Assembly (NCBI GenBank): GCA_947457395.1
Contig: CANGVA010000015.1
Coordinates: 1-54,093 of the forward strand
DNA: 54,093 bases
Source: Bacteroidota bacterium
Lineage (GTDB): Bacteria > Bacteroidota > Bacteroidia > UKL13-3
Direction: 5' to 3'
Part shown: positions 18,793 through 26,306 of the stretch, one piece after another
How positions within the stretch are numbered: the first letter of the stretch is position 1
Layout of the letters: the number at the start of each line of letters is the position of its first letter
Program-made: the position numbers and the translations under genes
The notes under the pieces: generated by a model
Told to the model about the DNA's origin: nothing
Databases searched by the model: none
The model's input: only the letters and a program-made list of their open reading frames with translations

Positions 18793-19746
18793 ATGAAACA
18801 GTTTGAAATACTGAATACAAAAGATACACGCTCCGGCTTCGGTGCCGGACTGCATGAGTTGGGAAAAACAAATCCAAATGTGGTGGCATTATGTGCCGAC
18901 CTTACCGGCTCGCTTAAAATGGATGCTTTTCAGAAAGATTTTCCCGACCGCTTTTTTCAGGTAGGTATAGCAGAAGCCAATATGATTGGTTTGGCAGCAG
19001 GATTAACTATAGGTGGTAAAATACCCTATACAGGTACATTTGCCAACTTTAGTACCGGTCGTGTGTATGATCAGATTCGGCAATCGGTTGCTTATTCAGA
19101 GAAGAATGTAAAGATATGTGCCTCACATGCGGGTTTAACATTAGGCGAGGATGGAGCCACACATCAGATTTTAGAAGATATCGGGCTGATGAAGATGCTA
19201 CCCGGTATGGTGGTTATTAATCCGTGTGATTATAACCAAACCAAGGCAGCTACTATTGCAATTGCCAATCATGTAGGTCCGGTTTACCTCCGTTTTGGCC
19301 GCCCGGCTGTTCCAAATTTTACTCCGGAAAATCAGGTTTTTCAGATAGGTAAGGCATTGATGTTAAATGAAGGAACGGATGTAAGTATTTTTGCAACAGG
19401 CCATCTTGTTTGGAAGGCGATAGAGGCAGGCCACATGCTGGAAGAGAAAGGAATCAGAGCAGAAATCATCAATATACATACCATTAAACCTTTAGATGAG
19501 GCAGCAGTGCTTACATCCGTTAGAAAAACACGCTGTGTGGTTACTGCCGAAGAGCATCAGATGAATGGTGGTTTGGGAGATAGTATTGCGCAACTGTTAT
19601 CCAGAAATTATCCGGCACCACTTGAGATGGTAGCTGTGAATGATAGTTTTGGCGAAAGTGGAACACCCGATGAGTTGATGAAAAAATATGGTTTGGATGC
19701 ACCACATATTGCAGCTGCTGCGGAGCGGGTGATGAAGCGAAGATGA
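18793..19746 (+). CDS. transketolase, C-terminal (pyrimidine-binding) subunit
   Basis: A 317-residue partner of the N-terminal subunit at 16546. It covers the pyrimidine-binding domain, with the TPP glutamate in FFQVGIAEANMIGLAAGL, the SHAGLTLGEDGATHQILEDIGLMKMLPGM stretch, PVYLRFGRPAVP, and the C-terminal transketolase domain (EIINIHTIKPLDE, VVTAEEHQMNGGLGDSIAQLL). Active sites would form at the interface of the two chains. It begins 10 bases after the VWA gene, so all three are probably on one transcript. The downstream gap carries a copy of a degenerate repeat also seen near sucC. Confidence 0.93.
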   Translation: MKQFEILNTKDTRSGFGAGLHELGKTNPNVVALCADLTGSLKMDAFQKDFPDRFFQVGIAEANMIGLAAGLTIGGKIPYTGTFANFSTGRVYDQIRQSVAYSEKNVKICASHAGLTLGEDGATHQILEDIGLMKMLPGMVVINPCDYNQTKAATIAIANHVGPVYLRFGRPAVPNFTPENQVFQIGKALMLNEGTDVSIFATGHLVWKAIEAGHMLEEKGIRAEIINIHTIKPLDEAAVLTSVRKTRCVVTAEEHQMNGGLGDSIAQLLSRNYPAPLEMVAVNDSFGESGTPDELMKKYGLDAPHIAAAAERVMKRR

Positions 19747-19850
19747 GTTAATGAAGTAATGTGGCAATACGCTGATGAATGGATGCTATAGACAACTTAT
19801 CATTCTTATCTCATTCCTGCTAACAACATTCAGCATTCAAGATTCGGTAG
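19747..19850. repeat. degenerate dispersed repeat copy
   Basis: The gap after the transketolase gene contains GATGAATGGATG, then an A+T-rich TCATTCTTATCTCATT-like stretch and CATTCAAGATTCGG. The same short phrases occur upstream of sucC (46421-46475 and 46225-46250). No open frame of note is present. Confidence 0.4.
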
Positions 19851-19862
19851 TAGCCTATAAAA

Positions 19863-22034
19863 CTATATCGTAAACCTCCAGATGAGTTTGCCAAGAATAG
19901 CTCCGCGTTTGGGATCAAAGCTGCCTGTTCGGGTATCGTATACCTGATTAAAGATAAAAAAGAAATCGGCACCCAATTTGGGTATTACCTGTAATCGGAA
20001 ATTGATGTTGAGTTCATCCTGCGCTGAGTTCCATTGTGTCAGCATAGAACCGAAGATATTTGGATTAATGGCATACTCTATGCGTGAGCCAATCAAATCA
20101 GTTTTAAATTTTCCTTCGGGTAATTCAATATCATTCAACTCATAGCGCATACTAATATTCATATATTTATTCGCCCTCCATAGTAAATCAGAAACAGAGC
20201 GCATGGCAGTGCCTTTGTAAAAATTTCCGTAAGTGAGGCTGGTATTAACCGAAAGTGTGCGGCCTCTGAAGGTTGTTGCATTTGCACCCCACTGCCGCCA
20301 CCAGTATTCACCTCTAGGAATAACAATATCATTACGCAGGCTGAAATCCCTGATTAATCCTTCTCCTATAAATTGATAATTGAATGCGATTCTTTCTCCG
20401 CTTCTTGTTTCAAATCCTGCGTATTGTATTACATACTCAAACGACTGCATTTTTTTGGTGTCGTTGTATTCGGTCCATGTAAGCATACCGGGTGAAAATT
20501 CAAATTGCCTGATCCATTTCAGGAAATGTTTAGGTCTTGGTCTAAGGTTTAAAATGGCAAAATGTTCTCTGAAGTTGCTGCGCAACTGCAATCCGCTTGC
20601 CGGATTAAATCCTGAAGGACTTTGTTGCGTACTTGCAAATAGCGTAATCCTGTCATTTGGATAGCTGATGAAAGCCCTGTATGCATAGGCATCAGGCTGA
20701 TAGCCGGAGTCGTTATCAAATGTTTTGATAAAAGCTCCGCCAATTTCAAGATTTTTATTTCCAAGGAAACGGGCTGTGCTGTATCGGCCATTAATGCCAT
20801 TGGTGGAGTTCCATTGCCTGTGATCAGCCCGGTTTACGGTCATTGCCCCGATAATACTTTGCTTACCCACATCCTGCCTCCAGCTGCCAACGGTATAATT
20901 GGTAGAAGGCTGTAAATTGGTTGCACCTGTTTGTATGCTCATTAAACCTATGGTTCGGTTTTGTTCTTTGCCTAGCAAACGACCACCGGCAATAATCGGA
21001 ACAGGTTCACGGTTATTATCCAAACCAATTTTTCGTGTATAAAAAGGAATAATACGGTTGCCACCAAAACCCATATTAAAGAAGTCATCGCCCTCCAGAA
21101 AAAACTCCCTCAGTTCAGGAAAGAATAAAGGGAAACGGGTAATATTAATTTGCTGCTGATCTGCTTCTACCTGCGCAAAATCTGTATTAAAAGTTAGGTT
21201 TAAACGATAGGTTGGTGAGAGCAGGTAGTTGATATCGCCACCTGCATTCAGTACACCTTTTTTATCAGGTGCGTTTTGGCCACCGCCAATTGCATAGGGT
21301 TTTATTTCAATAAATTGTTTGTGTGTTAAATTTTTTAAGCCTTTTAGGGTTCCGGCCTGGTTCACACGCTCTATGCGGTTATCACGACTCCAGCCTTGCC
21401 ACAAAGCCTGTTCGCGTTTTCTTCTGATATTTCTTTCAAAGTTAATACCCCATTCTTGCTCAAAAATGTGGTTTCTGTATTTAAGGGAATACCATGGGAT
21501 TTCAAACTCAGCAAACCACCCTTCATTGGTGCGTGTTGTATGCACATCCCAAACCGCATTCCAAAAAGCATTAGTTGATCCCCCGTTGTTAAAAATCTGT
21601 AAGTCGGCACGGGCTGCATTCGGGTTTGTTACAAACATAAAACCATTCCGCTGGTCTTTATAGGTATCAATCACCACCATAAAATTATCATCAAGGGCAT
21701 AGTTAAAATCTCTTCTTAGTTCCTTGGCAATAATACCCGAAGGCATGCTGTCATAACACCAAACGGCTATATATAAAAATTGCTCATTATAGGCAATGGC
21801 AACTTCGGTGCGCTCTGTTACAGGCTGGTTATAATTCAGTTCTCTTTGTGTAAAATTACTTATGCGCGGAGCATTGAGCCATACGGGTTCATTGAGTATA
21901 CCATCCAGTTTAATACGGTCTTTTATTTGCACCGCTTCCATGCGGTTTGGAAGGGAAACCTGGGCATTGGCAAGATTTCCTGCCGAAATGCAAAGGCGGT
22001 AAATCAAAAGAAATATGATATACTTTTTATTCAA
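19863..22034 (-). CDS. DUF5916 outer-membrane protein with CBM9-like domain
   Basis: About 724 residues from TTG 22034. This start gives a proper signal peptide (NKKYIIFLLIYRLCISAGNLANAQ). The longer frame to ATG 22127 would read through the etfA terminator and spoil the signal. After the signal comes a CBM9-like beta-sandwich (IKLDGILNEPVWLNAPRISNF to NPNAARADLQI, about 35-200). A long C-terminal part rich in alternating aromatic strands is typical of the DUF5916 beta-barrel family. It is probably an outer-membrane protein of unknown substrate; carbohydrate binding is only suggested by the first domain. The 3' end converges on the transketolase operon. Confidence 0.82.
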   Translation of the reverse strand: MNKKYIIFLLIYRLCISAGNLANAQVSLPNRMEAVQIKDRIKLDGILNEPVWLNAPRISNFTQRELNYNQPVTERTEVAIAYNEQFLYIAVWCYDSMPSGIIAKELRRDFNYALDDNFMVVIDTYKDQRNGFMFVTNPNAARADLQIFNNGGSTNAFWNAVWDVHTTRTNEGWFAEFEIPWYSLKYRNHIFEQEWGINFERNIRRKREQALWQGWSRDNRIERVNQAGTLKGLKNLTHKQFIEIKPYAIGGGQNAPDKKGVLNAGGDINYLLSPTYRLNLTFNTDFAQVEADQQQINITRFPLFFPELREFFLEGDDFFNMGFGGNRIIPFYTRKIGLDNNREPVPIIAGGRLLGKEQNRTIGLMSIQTGATNLQPSTNYTVGSWRQDVGKQSIIGAMTVNRADHRQWNSTNGINGRYSTARFLGNKNLEIGGAFIKTFDNDSGYQPDAYAYRAFISYPNDRITLFASTQQSPSGFNPASGLQLRSNFREHFAILNLRPRPKHFLKWIRQFEFSPGMLTWTEYNDTKKMQSFEYVIQYAGFETRSGERIAFNYQFIGEGLIRDFSLRNDIVIPRGEYWWRQWGANATTFRGRTLSVNTSLTYGNFYKGTAMRSVSDLLWRANKYMNISMRYELNDIELPEGKFKTDLIGSRIEYAINPNIFGSMLTQWNSAQDELNINFRLQVIPKLGADFFFIFNQVYDTRTGSFDPKRGAILGKLIWRFTI

Positions 22035-22085
22035 ACGGCTGCGAATATAAAGCAGATTAAGTATACAATAAGGATTAAGACAATC

Positions 22086-22112
22086 AATAAAAAAACCGGC
22101 ACTTGGCCGGTT
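22086..22112 (-). terminator. terminator of etfBA
   Basis: On the minus strand AACCGGC-CAAGT-GCCGGTT is followed by a run of seven T. It lies 25 bases after the etfA stop and upstream of the TTG start of the DUF5916 gene, which supports that start. Confidence 0.88.
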
Positions 22113-22136
22113 AATTTGTTTATGCAAAAAAAAGAA

Positions 22137-23114
22137 TTATATGGCTTGTGCCTTCATCTTTTTTGCAGCTGCAGTAATTTTTGGCAATACCTCAAATGCA
22201 TCGCCAACTATTCCATAATCTGCTGCTTTAAAGAAAGGAGCTTCAGGGTCTTTATTAATGGCAACAATTACTTTGCTAGAGCTAACACCTGCAAGATGCT
22301 GTATAGCCCCTGATATGCCAATAGCAATATACAGGTTAGGTTTAATGGTAATACCAGTTTGGCCAACATGCTCGCTATGTGGTCTCCAGTGCATATCGCT
22401 AACTGGTTTTGAGCATGCGGTTGCCGCACCCAAAGTTTCAGCTAAATCTTCTATAAGGTGCCAGTTTTCAGGGCCTTTTAATCCACGGCCACCGCTCACT
22501 ACAACTTCAGCTTCTGTTAACGGAATTTTTCCTGTTACGCGGCTAACCTCAACAGGTGTGCTGATAAAGTCTGTATCGTTGAGGCCACCCTCTGCATGCA
22601 CCACTTGCAATGCTTTGTTGTATTCGGTAATGTTAAATGTATTTGGGGTAATGGCCAGCACCTTTACAGGTGTTTTTAAATCCACATCTGCAAATGCTTT
22701 TCCGGAGTAAACGCCTCTGCGTACTTTAAAACCGGCTGTTGTATCGGGCATGGAAATAACACCGCTGGCAATAGCTGCTTTTAACTTTGCAGCTACGCGT
22801 GATGCAACAGACTTACCTGAATAGGTATTGGAAATAACTACAATGGTTGCATTTTCCTGTGTTGCAGCATTGCTTATAAGTTTGGCATATGCTTCTGCAA
22901 CAAACTGGTTAAGTTTATCGCCTTTAATTGAAATTACTTTATCAGCACCATACTTTGCAAGGTCAGCACATTTGCTATCATCGGCAATGCCAATTGATAG
23001 TGCCACACATGCAACACTGTTATTCTTTGCCAATTCTGCGGCATAACTCACCGCTTCAAAAGTTGACTTTTTAAATGTTCCTTCGGTACTTTCTGCAAAT
23101 ACTAATACGCTCAT
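22137..23114 (-). CDS. etfA: electron transfer flavoprotein, alpha subunit
   Basis: A 325-residue EtfA. The N-terminal domain (SVLVFAESTEGTFKKSTFEAVSYA) is followed by the FAD-binding C-terminal domain with VVSGGRGLKGPENW, the SKPVSDMHWRPHSEHVGQTG signature, YIAIGISGAIQHLAG and VAINKDPEAPFFKAADYGIVGD. The EtfAB dimer takes electrons from acyl-CoA and related dehydrogenases and passes them to the quinone pool through ETF-quinone oxidoreductase. It lies 41 bases downstream of etfB on the same strand and is closed by a strong terminator. The arrangement fits beta-oxidation or branched-chain amino-acid breakdown, together with the HMG-CoA lyase elsewhere in the window. Confidence 0.96.
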   Translation of the reverse strand: MSVLVFAESTEGTFKKSTFEAVSYAAELAKNNSVACVALSIGIADDSKCADLAKYGADKVISIKGDKLNQFVAEAYAKLISNAATQENATIVVISNTYSGKSVASRVAAKLKAAIASGVISMPDTTAGFKVRRGVYSGKAFADVDLKTPVKVLAITPNTFNITEYNKALQVVHAEGGLNDTDFISTPVEVSRVTGKIPLTEAEVVVSGGRGLKGPENWHLIEDLAETLGAATACSKPVSDMHWRPHSEHVGQTGITIKPNLYIAIGISGAIQHLAGVSSSKVIVAINKDPEAPFFKAADYGIVGDAFEVLPKITAAAKKMKAQAI

Positions 23115-23155
23115 CGTTTGATAAATTAAGGCCTTTGGCCAGATTATGAATGCTA

Positions 23156-23893
23156 TTAAATAACTTTAATTTCGTTGTGTAAAATTTCGATTAATTGTTC
23201 AGCCTGCTCGGCAGCAATGAGTTTCACACCTCCCTTGGCAGCAGGTAACTCAAATGCAACTGTAGCACTTGTTGCACTGCTTGCAGCAGGTTCAACCACT
23301 TTTAGAGGCTTGGTGCGTGCCGCCATAATGCCGCGCATGTTGGGTATACGCGGTTCTGTTAATTCCTTTTGAGCACTTGCAACCAATGGTAGTTTGCAGG
23401 TAAGTTTTTCCTTGCCACCATCAATATCTCTTTCCATAGTTGCTGAGCCATTTTCAACTTCTATAGAAGTAATGACATTAACGGAAGGTATTCCTAACAT
23501 TTCACCTAAAAGTCCGCATACCAATCCACCATTGTGATCGATGGATTCACGACCTGTAAGTATCAAGTCATAATTTTCAGTTTTGGCGTAGGCCGCAATT
23601 TGCTCGGCAACAAAATAGGCATCGGTTGGTTCTGCGTTGATGCGCACTGCATCCTGTGCGCCAATGGCCAGGGCTTTGCGAATGCTTGGCTCAGTATCGG
23701 TTAAACCAACCGTAATAGCAGTTACGGAGCCACCTTGTTTCTCTGTTATTTCAAGGGCTCTGGTAAGAGCCAGTTCATCATAGGGGTTGATAATAAACTG
23801 CACACCTGCCGTATTGAACTTCGTGTTATTGTCGGTAAAAGTTACCTTTGTGGTGGTGTCAGGAACATTGCTGATACAAACTAAAATCTTCAT
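23156..23893 (-). CDS. etfB: electron transfer flavoprotein, beta subunit
   Basis: A 245-residue EtfB from ATG 23893 (MKILVCISNVPDTTTKVTF). The frame extends to ATG 23920, but that codon lies within a probable -7 promoter box, so the shorter form is chosen. Typical parts are INPYDELALTRALEI, the AMP-binding GRESIDHNGGLVCGLLGEMLGIPSVNVIT (about 115-143) and ERDIDGGKEKLTCKLPLVASAQKELTEPRIPNMRGIMAARTKPLKV. It precedes etfA with a 41-base gap and pairs with it to form the ETF dimer. Confidence 0.95.
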   Translation of the reverse strand: MKILVCISNVPDTTTKVTFTDNNTKFNTAGVQFIINPYDELALTRALEITEKQGGSVTAITVGLTDTEPSIRKALAIGAQDAVRINAEPTDAYFVAEQIAAYAKTENYDLILTGRESIDHNGGLVCGLLGEMLGIPSVNVITSIEVENGSATMERDIDGGKEKLTCKLPLVASAQKELTEPRIPNMRGIMAARTKPLKVVEPAASSATSATVAFELPAAKGGVKLIAAEQAEQLIEILHNEIKVI

Positions 23894-23917
23894 AAAGTCG
23901 CGTTTCTGAATGGGTGA

Positions 23918-23925
23918 CAAAAGTA
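23918..23925 (-). promoter_or_regulatory. -7 box for etfBA
   Basis: The minus strand reads TACTTTTG, a full TAnnTTTG match, 25 bases before ATG 23893. No -33 TTG is evident at the expected distance. Confidence 0.35.
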
Positions 23926-23946
23926 GTTAAATTTTGTTTTTAAAAA

Positions 23947-24267
23947 ATGGTAAATCAGCGCTTAACCAAATTATTAGCCATGCTTGCCGAGCAACCCGGT
24001 GACTTGTTTTTGCAGTATGCATTGGGTATGGAACACTTAGGTATGCAGCAATGGCATGAAGCACAAGCAGTTTTTGAAAATGTAATGAAGCAGGATGAAA
24101 TGTATATACCTGCATATTATCAGCTTGCCCAGCTTCATATTAGAAATGGGAATGACAAAGAGGCTGTGAATATGTTGGAAAAAGGGCTGTTACTAGCCCG
24201 TGAAAAGGGTGATACAAAGACGGCCAACGAATTCAGAAGTGCTTTGGATGAGTTGTTATTCAGTTAA
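23947..24267 (+). CDS. small TPR protein
   Basis: A 106-residue protein made of about two to three tetratricopeptide helical hairpins. Repeats read GDLFLQYALGMEHLGMQQWHEAQAVFENVMKQDEMYIPAYYQLAQLHIRNGNDKEAVNMLEKGLLLA, followed by a capping helix. It lacks a signal peptide and is presumably a cytoplasmic scaffold for protein contacts. It diverges from etfB and ends 3 bases before the stop of the convergent dnaB, so it stands as a one-gene unit. The partner is unknown. Confidence 0.8.
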   Translation: MVNQRLTKLLAMLAEQPGDLFLQYALGMEHLGMQQWHEAQAVFENVMKQDEMYIPAYYQLAQLHIRNGNDKEAVNMLEKGLLLAREKGDTKTANEFRSALDELLFS

Positions 24268-24270
24268 CAA

Positions 24271-25791
24271 TTAGAACGGAGGTGGAGAATAGTCCTCCTC
24301 ATCATGCGCCATATCGTTCAGTTTTGAGCTGAAGGTAACGGTTCCCGGATTATCAGCCATCATGCCCGGATTTGAATGGAATTCAAATTCACTCAGGTCC
24401 TTAAACTTCGTTATTTCACTAACAAAACGCAGGTGCACCTTGCCTACCTCACCATTTCTGTGTTTGGCAATATGCAACTCGGCAATGCCTTTGGTTGGTG
24501 TACCATCCTCGTACGCAGAGATACCATAGTATTCCGGACGATAAATAAACATTACCATATCAGCATCCTGCTCAATTGAGCCAGATTCCCTAAGGTCTGA
24601 AAGCATTGGGATGGCAGTTGTTCCGCGTTTCTCTGAGGCACGGCTTAACTGTGCAAGTGCCAGCACCGGCACATCCAGTTCCTTTGCCAGACCTTTTAAT
24701 GAACGGGAAATATAACTTACCTCCTGTTCGCGGTTGCCATTTTTATTGTTGGTATCATCACCACGCATCAACTGCAGGTAATCAATTATAATAAGTTCCA
24801 CATTATGCTGTTCTTTAAGCCTTCGGCACTTAGAGCGCAGTTCAAAAACAGAAAGGGCAGGGGTGTCATCAATAAAGATAGGAGCTTCATTTAATCTGGC
24901 AATTTTGGTGTTCAGCTGATGCCATTCATGTTCTGCAAGTGTTCCCTTTTTAAGTTTTTCACCGGTAATTTCTGCTTCACCGGAAATCATACGTGTAACC
25001 AGTTGCTTGCTGCTCATCTCCAACGAGAATATTGCTACTGCTTTAGGTTTTTCACTATTTAAGGAAGCATTTCTTGCTATGGATAATACGAGGGCAGTTT
25101 TACCCATGGCTGGGCGCGCGGCAATAATTACCAAATCTGATTTTTGAAAACCGGAGGTAATGCGGTCCAGTTTGGTAAAACCCGAGGTTATACCTGTGAG
25201 TCCATCTTCCTTATCTTTCAGTTCTTCAATATCTCGTATGGTTTCTTTGATTACATAGTTCATTTGCTTGTAATCTTTTTTAATATTACCCTGTGATACC
25301 TCAAACAGCTTGCGCTCGGCACTATCCAATAGTTCGAAGGCATCGGTGCCTTCTTCAAAAGCCTCTCTTTGTATTTCGGTAGAAATACGAATCAACTCGC
25401 GTTGAATGAATTTTTCTGCAATAATGCGTGCATGATATTCAATATTTGCTGCAGATGCTACCCTGTTGGTTAGTGAAGTAATATAATAGGCACCTCCTAC
25501 AATTTCCAGCTGGCCTCTTTTTCTGAGCTCGGCAGTTACAGTTAGAATATCAATAGGTTGTGCAGAACTAAATAAGTCTTTTATAACCTGAAAAATGAGT
25601 ACATGTTGTTCTTTGTAAAAACTTTCAGGTTTGAGTATATCTGCAACAATAGTAATGGCATTTTTTTCAAGCATCAGGGCACCCAGCACCGCCTCTTCCA
25701 AATCAATTGCCTGCGGCTGGAGTTTACCTGTTTCCAGCATTGCTGTTTTTTCATTTCCTTTACCTACTCTTCTTCTTGTATTCTCTGCCAT
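24271..25791 (-). CDS. dnaB: replicative DNA helicase
   Basis: A 506-residue DnaB, the hexameric 5'-3' helicase of the replication fork. The N-terminal DnaB domain (LEEAVLGALMLEKNAITIVADIL, about 32-55) leads to the RecA-like domain. That domain has Walker A ARPAMGKTALVLS (about 222-234), AIFSLEMSSKQLVTRM, the Walker B-like LIIIDYLQLM (about 330-339) and MLSDLRESGSIEQDADMVMFIYRPEYY. The C-terminal tail (after HLRFVSEITKF, about 50 residues, acidic and proline-rich) is longer than in E. coli DnaB. It has no intein. The upstream gap holds a few DnaA-box-like sequences. Confidence 0.97.
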   Translation of the reverse strand: MAENTRRRVGKGNEKTAMLETGKLQPQAIDLEEAVLGALMLEKNAITIVADILKPESFYKEQHVLIFQVIKDLFSSAQPIDILTVTAELRKRGQLEIVGGAYYITSLTNRVASAANIEYHARIIAEKFIQRELIRISTEIQREAFEEGTDAFELLDSAERKLFEVSQGNIKKDYKQMNYVIKETIRDIEELKDKEDGLTGITSGFTKLDRITSGFQKSDLVIIAARPAMGKTALVLSIARNASLNSEKPKAVAIFSLEMSSKQLVTRMISGEAEITGEKLKKGTLAEHEWHQLNTKIARLNEAPIFIDDTPALSVFELRSKCRRLKEQHNVELIIIDYLQLMRGDDTNNKNGNREQEVSYISRSLKGLAKELDVPVLALAQLSRASEKRGTTAIPMLSDLRESGSIEQDADMVMFIYRPEYYGISAYEDGTPTKGIAELHIAKHRNGEVGKVHLRFVSEITKFKDLSEFEFHSNPGMMADNPGTVTFSSKLNDMAHDEEDYSPPPF

Positions 25792-26306
25792 TTTAGTTCT
25801 CTTCTTTTGTGATTATATCCTGTTTTTCGTTCATCCGAAATTATGATTCTTGTCAAATTTTCCTTTGCGTTTGCCAACGGAAATGAGTTATGCACAGGTT
25901 TCAAGAAAATGGTGGATGAGTTGTGGGTATGTTTTATTGATAATTTGTGAGCCACCGTGGTTCTAAATATAATTTTCCACATGTTAGTGATTTGTGAATT
26001 GCATTCAGTTTACCTATAATACTGAAAATCATGCTGGGCATTTTTCAGCTTTTTCAAGCCTTAATAATTTTTTAACAATTCTATTGGGAAACTTCTGAGT
26101 TGACACACCAAGAAAATACAGCTGTTATGATTACGAGGCAATTGACATTTTGGGTACTCATTTCATGTTAATTTACTAAGTAAGTGGACGCACAAATGTT
26201 GTTTGTTATTTGTATTGATTAATTGTGCGTTATGCAGTACTTCAACTAATTGTTTTTTTGGCATAAGATATCAGTATTTTTAGCATATTTGCATGCTTTA
26301 CCAAAC
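25792..26306. other. gene-free A+T-rich gap between dnaB and a divergent gene
   Basis: About 515 bases without a convincing gene; the one short frame here (72 codons on the minus strand) overlaps the dnaB start and has no family features. The gap contains DnaA-box-like sequences at 25888-25981, a T-rich stretch at 26059-26085 and no clear terminator or tRNA. CATATTTG near 26284 is one base off the TAnnTTTG box and could serve the gene at 26307. Confidence 0.5.
25888..25981. promoter_or_regulatory. cluster of DnaA-box-like sites upstream of dnaB
   Basis: TTATGCACA (25888-25896) matches TTATNCACA. TTTTCCACA (25973-25981) differs from TTATCCACA at one base. GGTGGATGA and TGTGGGTAT between them resemble the reverse box with two differences each. 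Binding is unproven; with A+T-rich DNA nearby the cluster could be regulatory for dnaB or part of an origin. Confidence 0.3.

Noticed and set aside
22035-22127. Extended N-terminus of the DUF5916 protein from ATG 22127
   Set aside because: It would cross the etfA terminator and destroy the signal peptide that the TTG at 22034 provides.
25764-25982. 72-codon minus-strand frame upstream of dnaB
   Set aside because: It overlaps the dnaB start in another frame and has no recognisable features; the conserved DnaB N-terminus fits ATG 25791.
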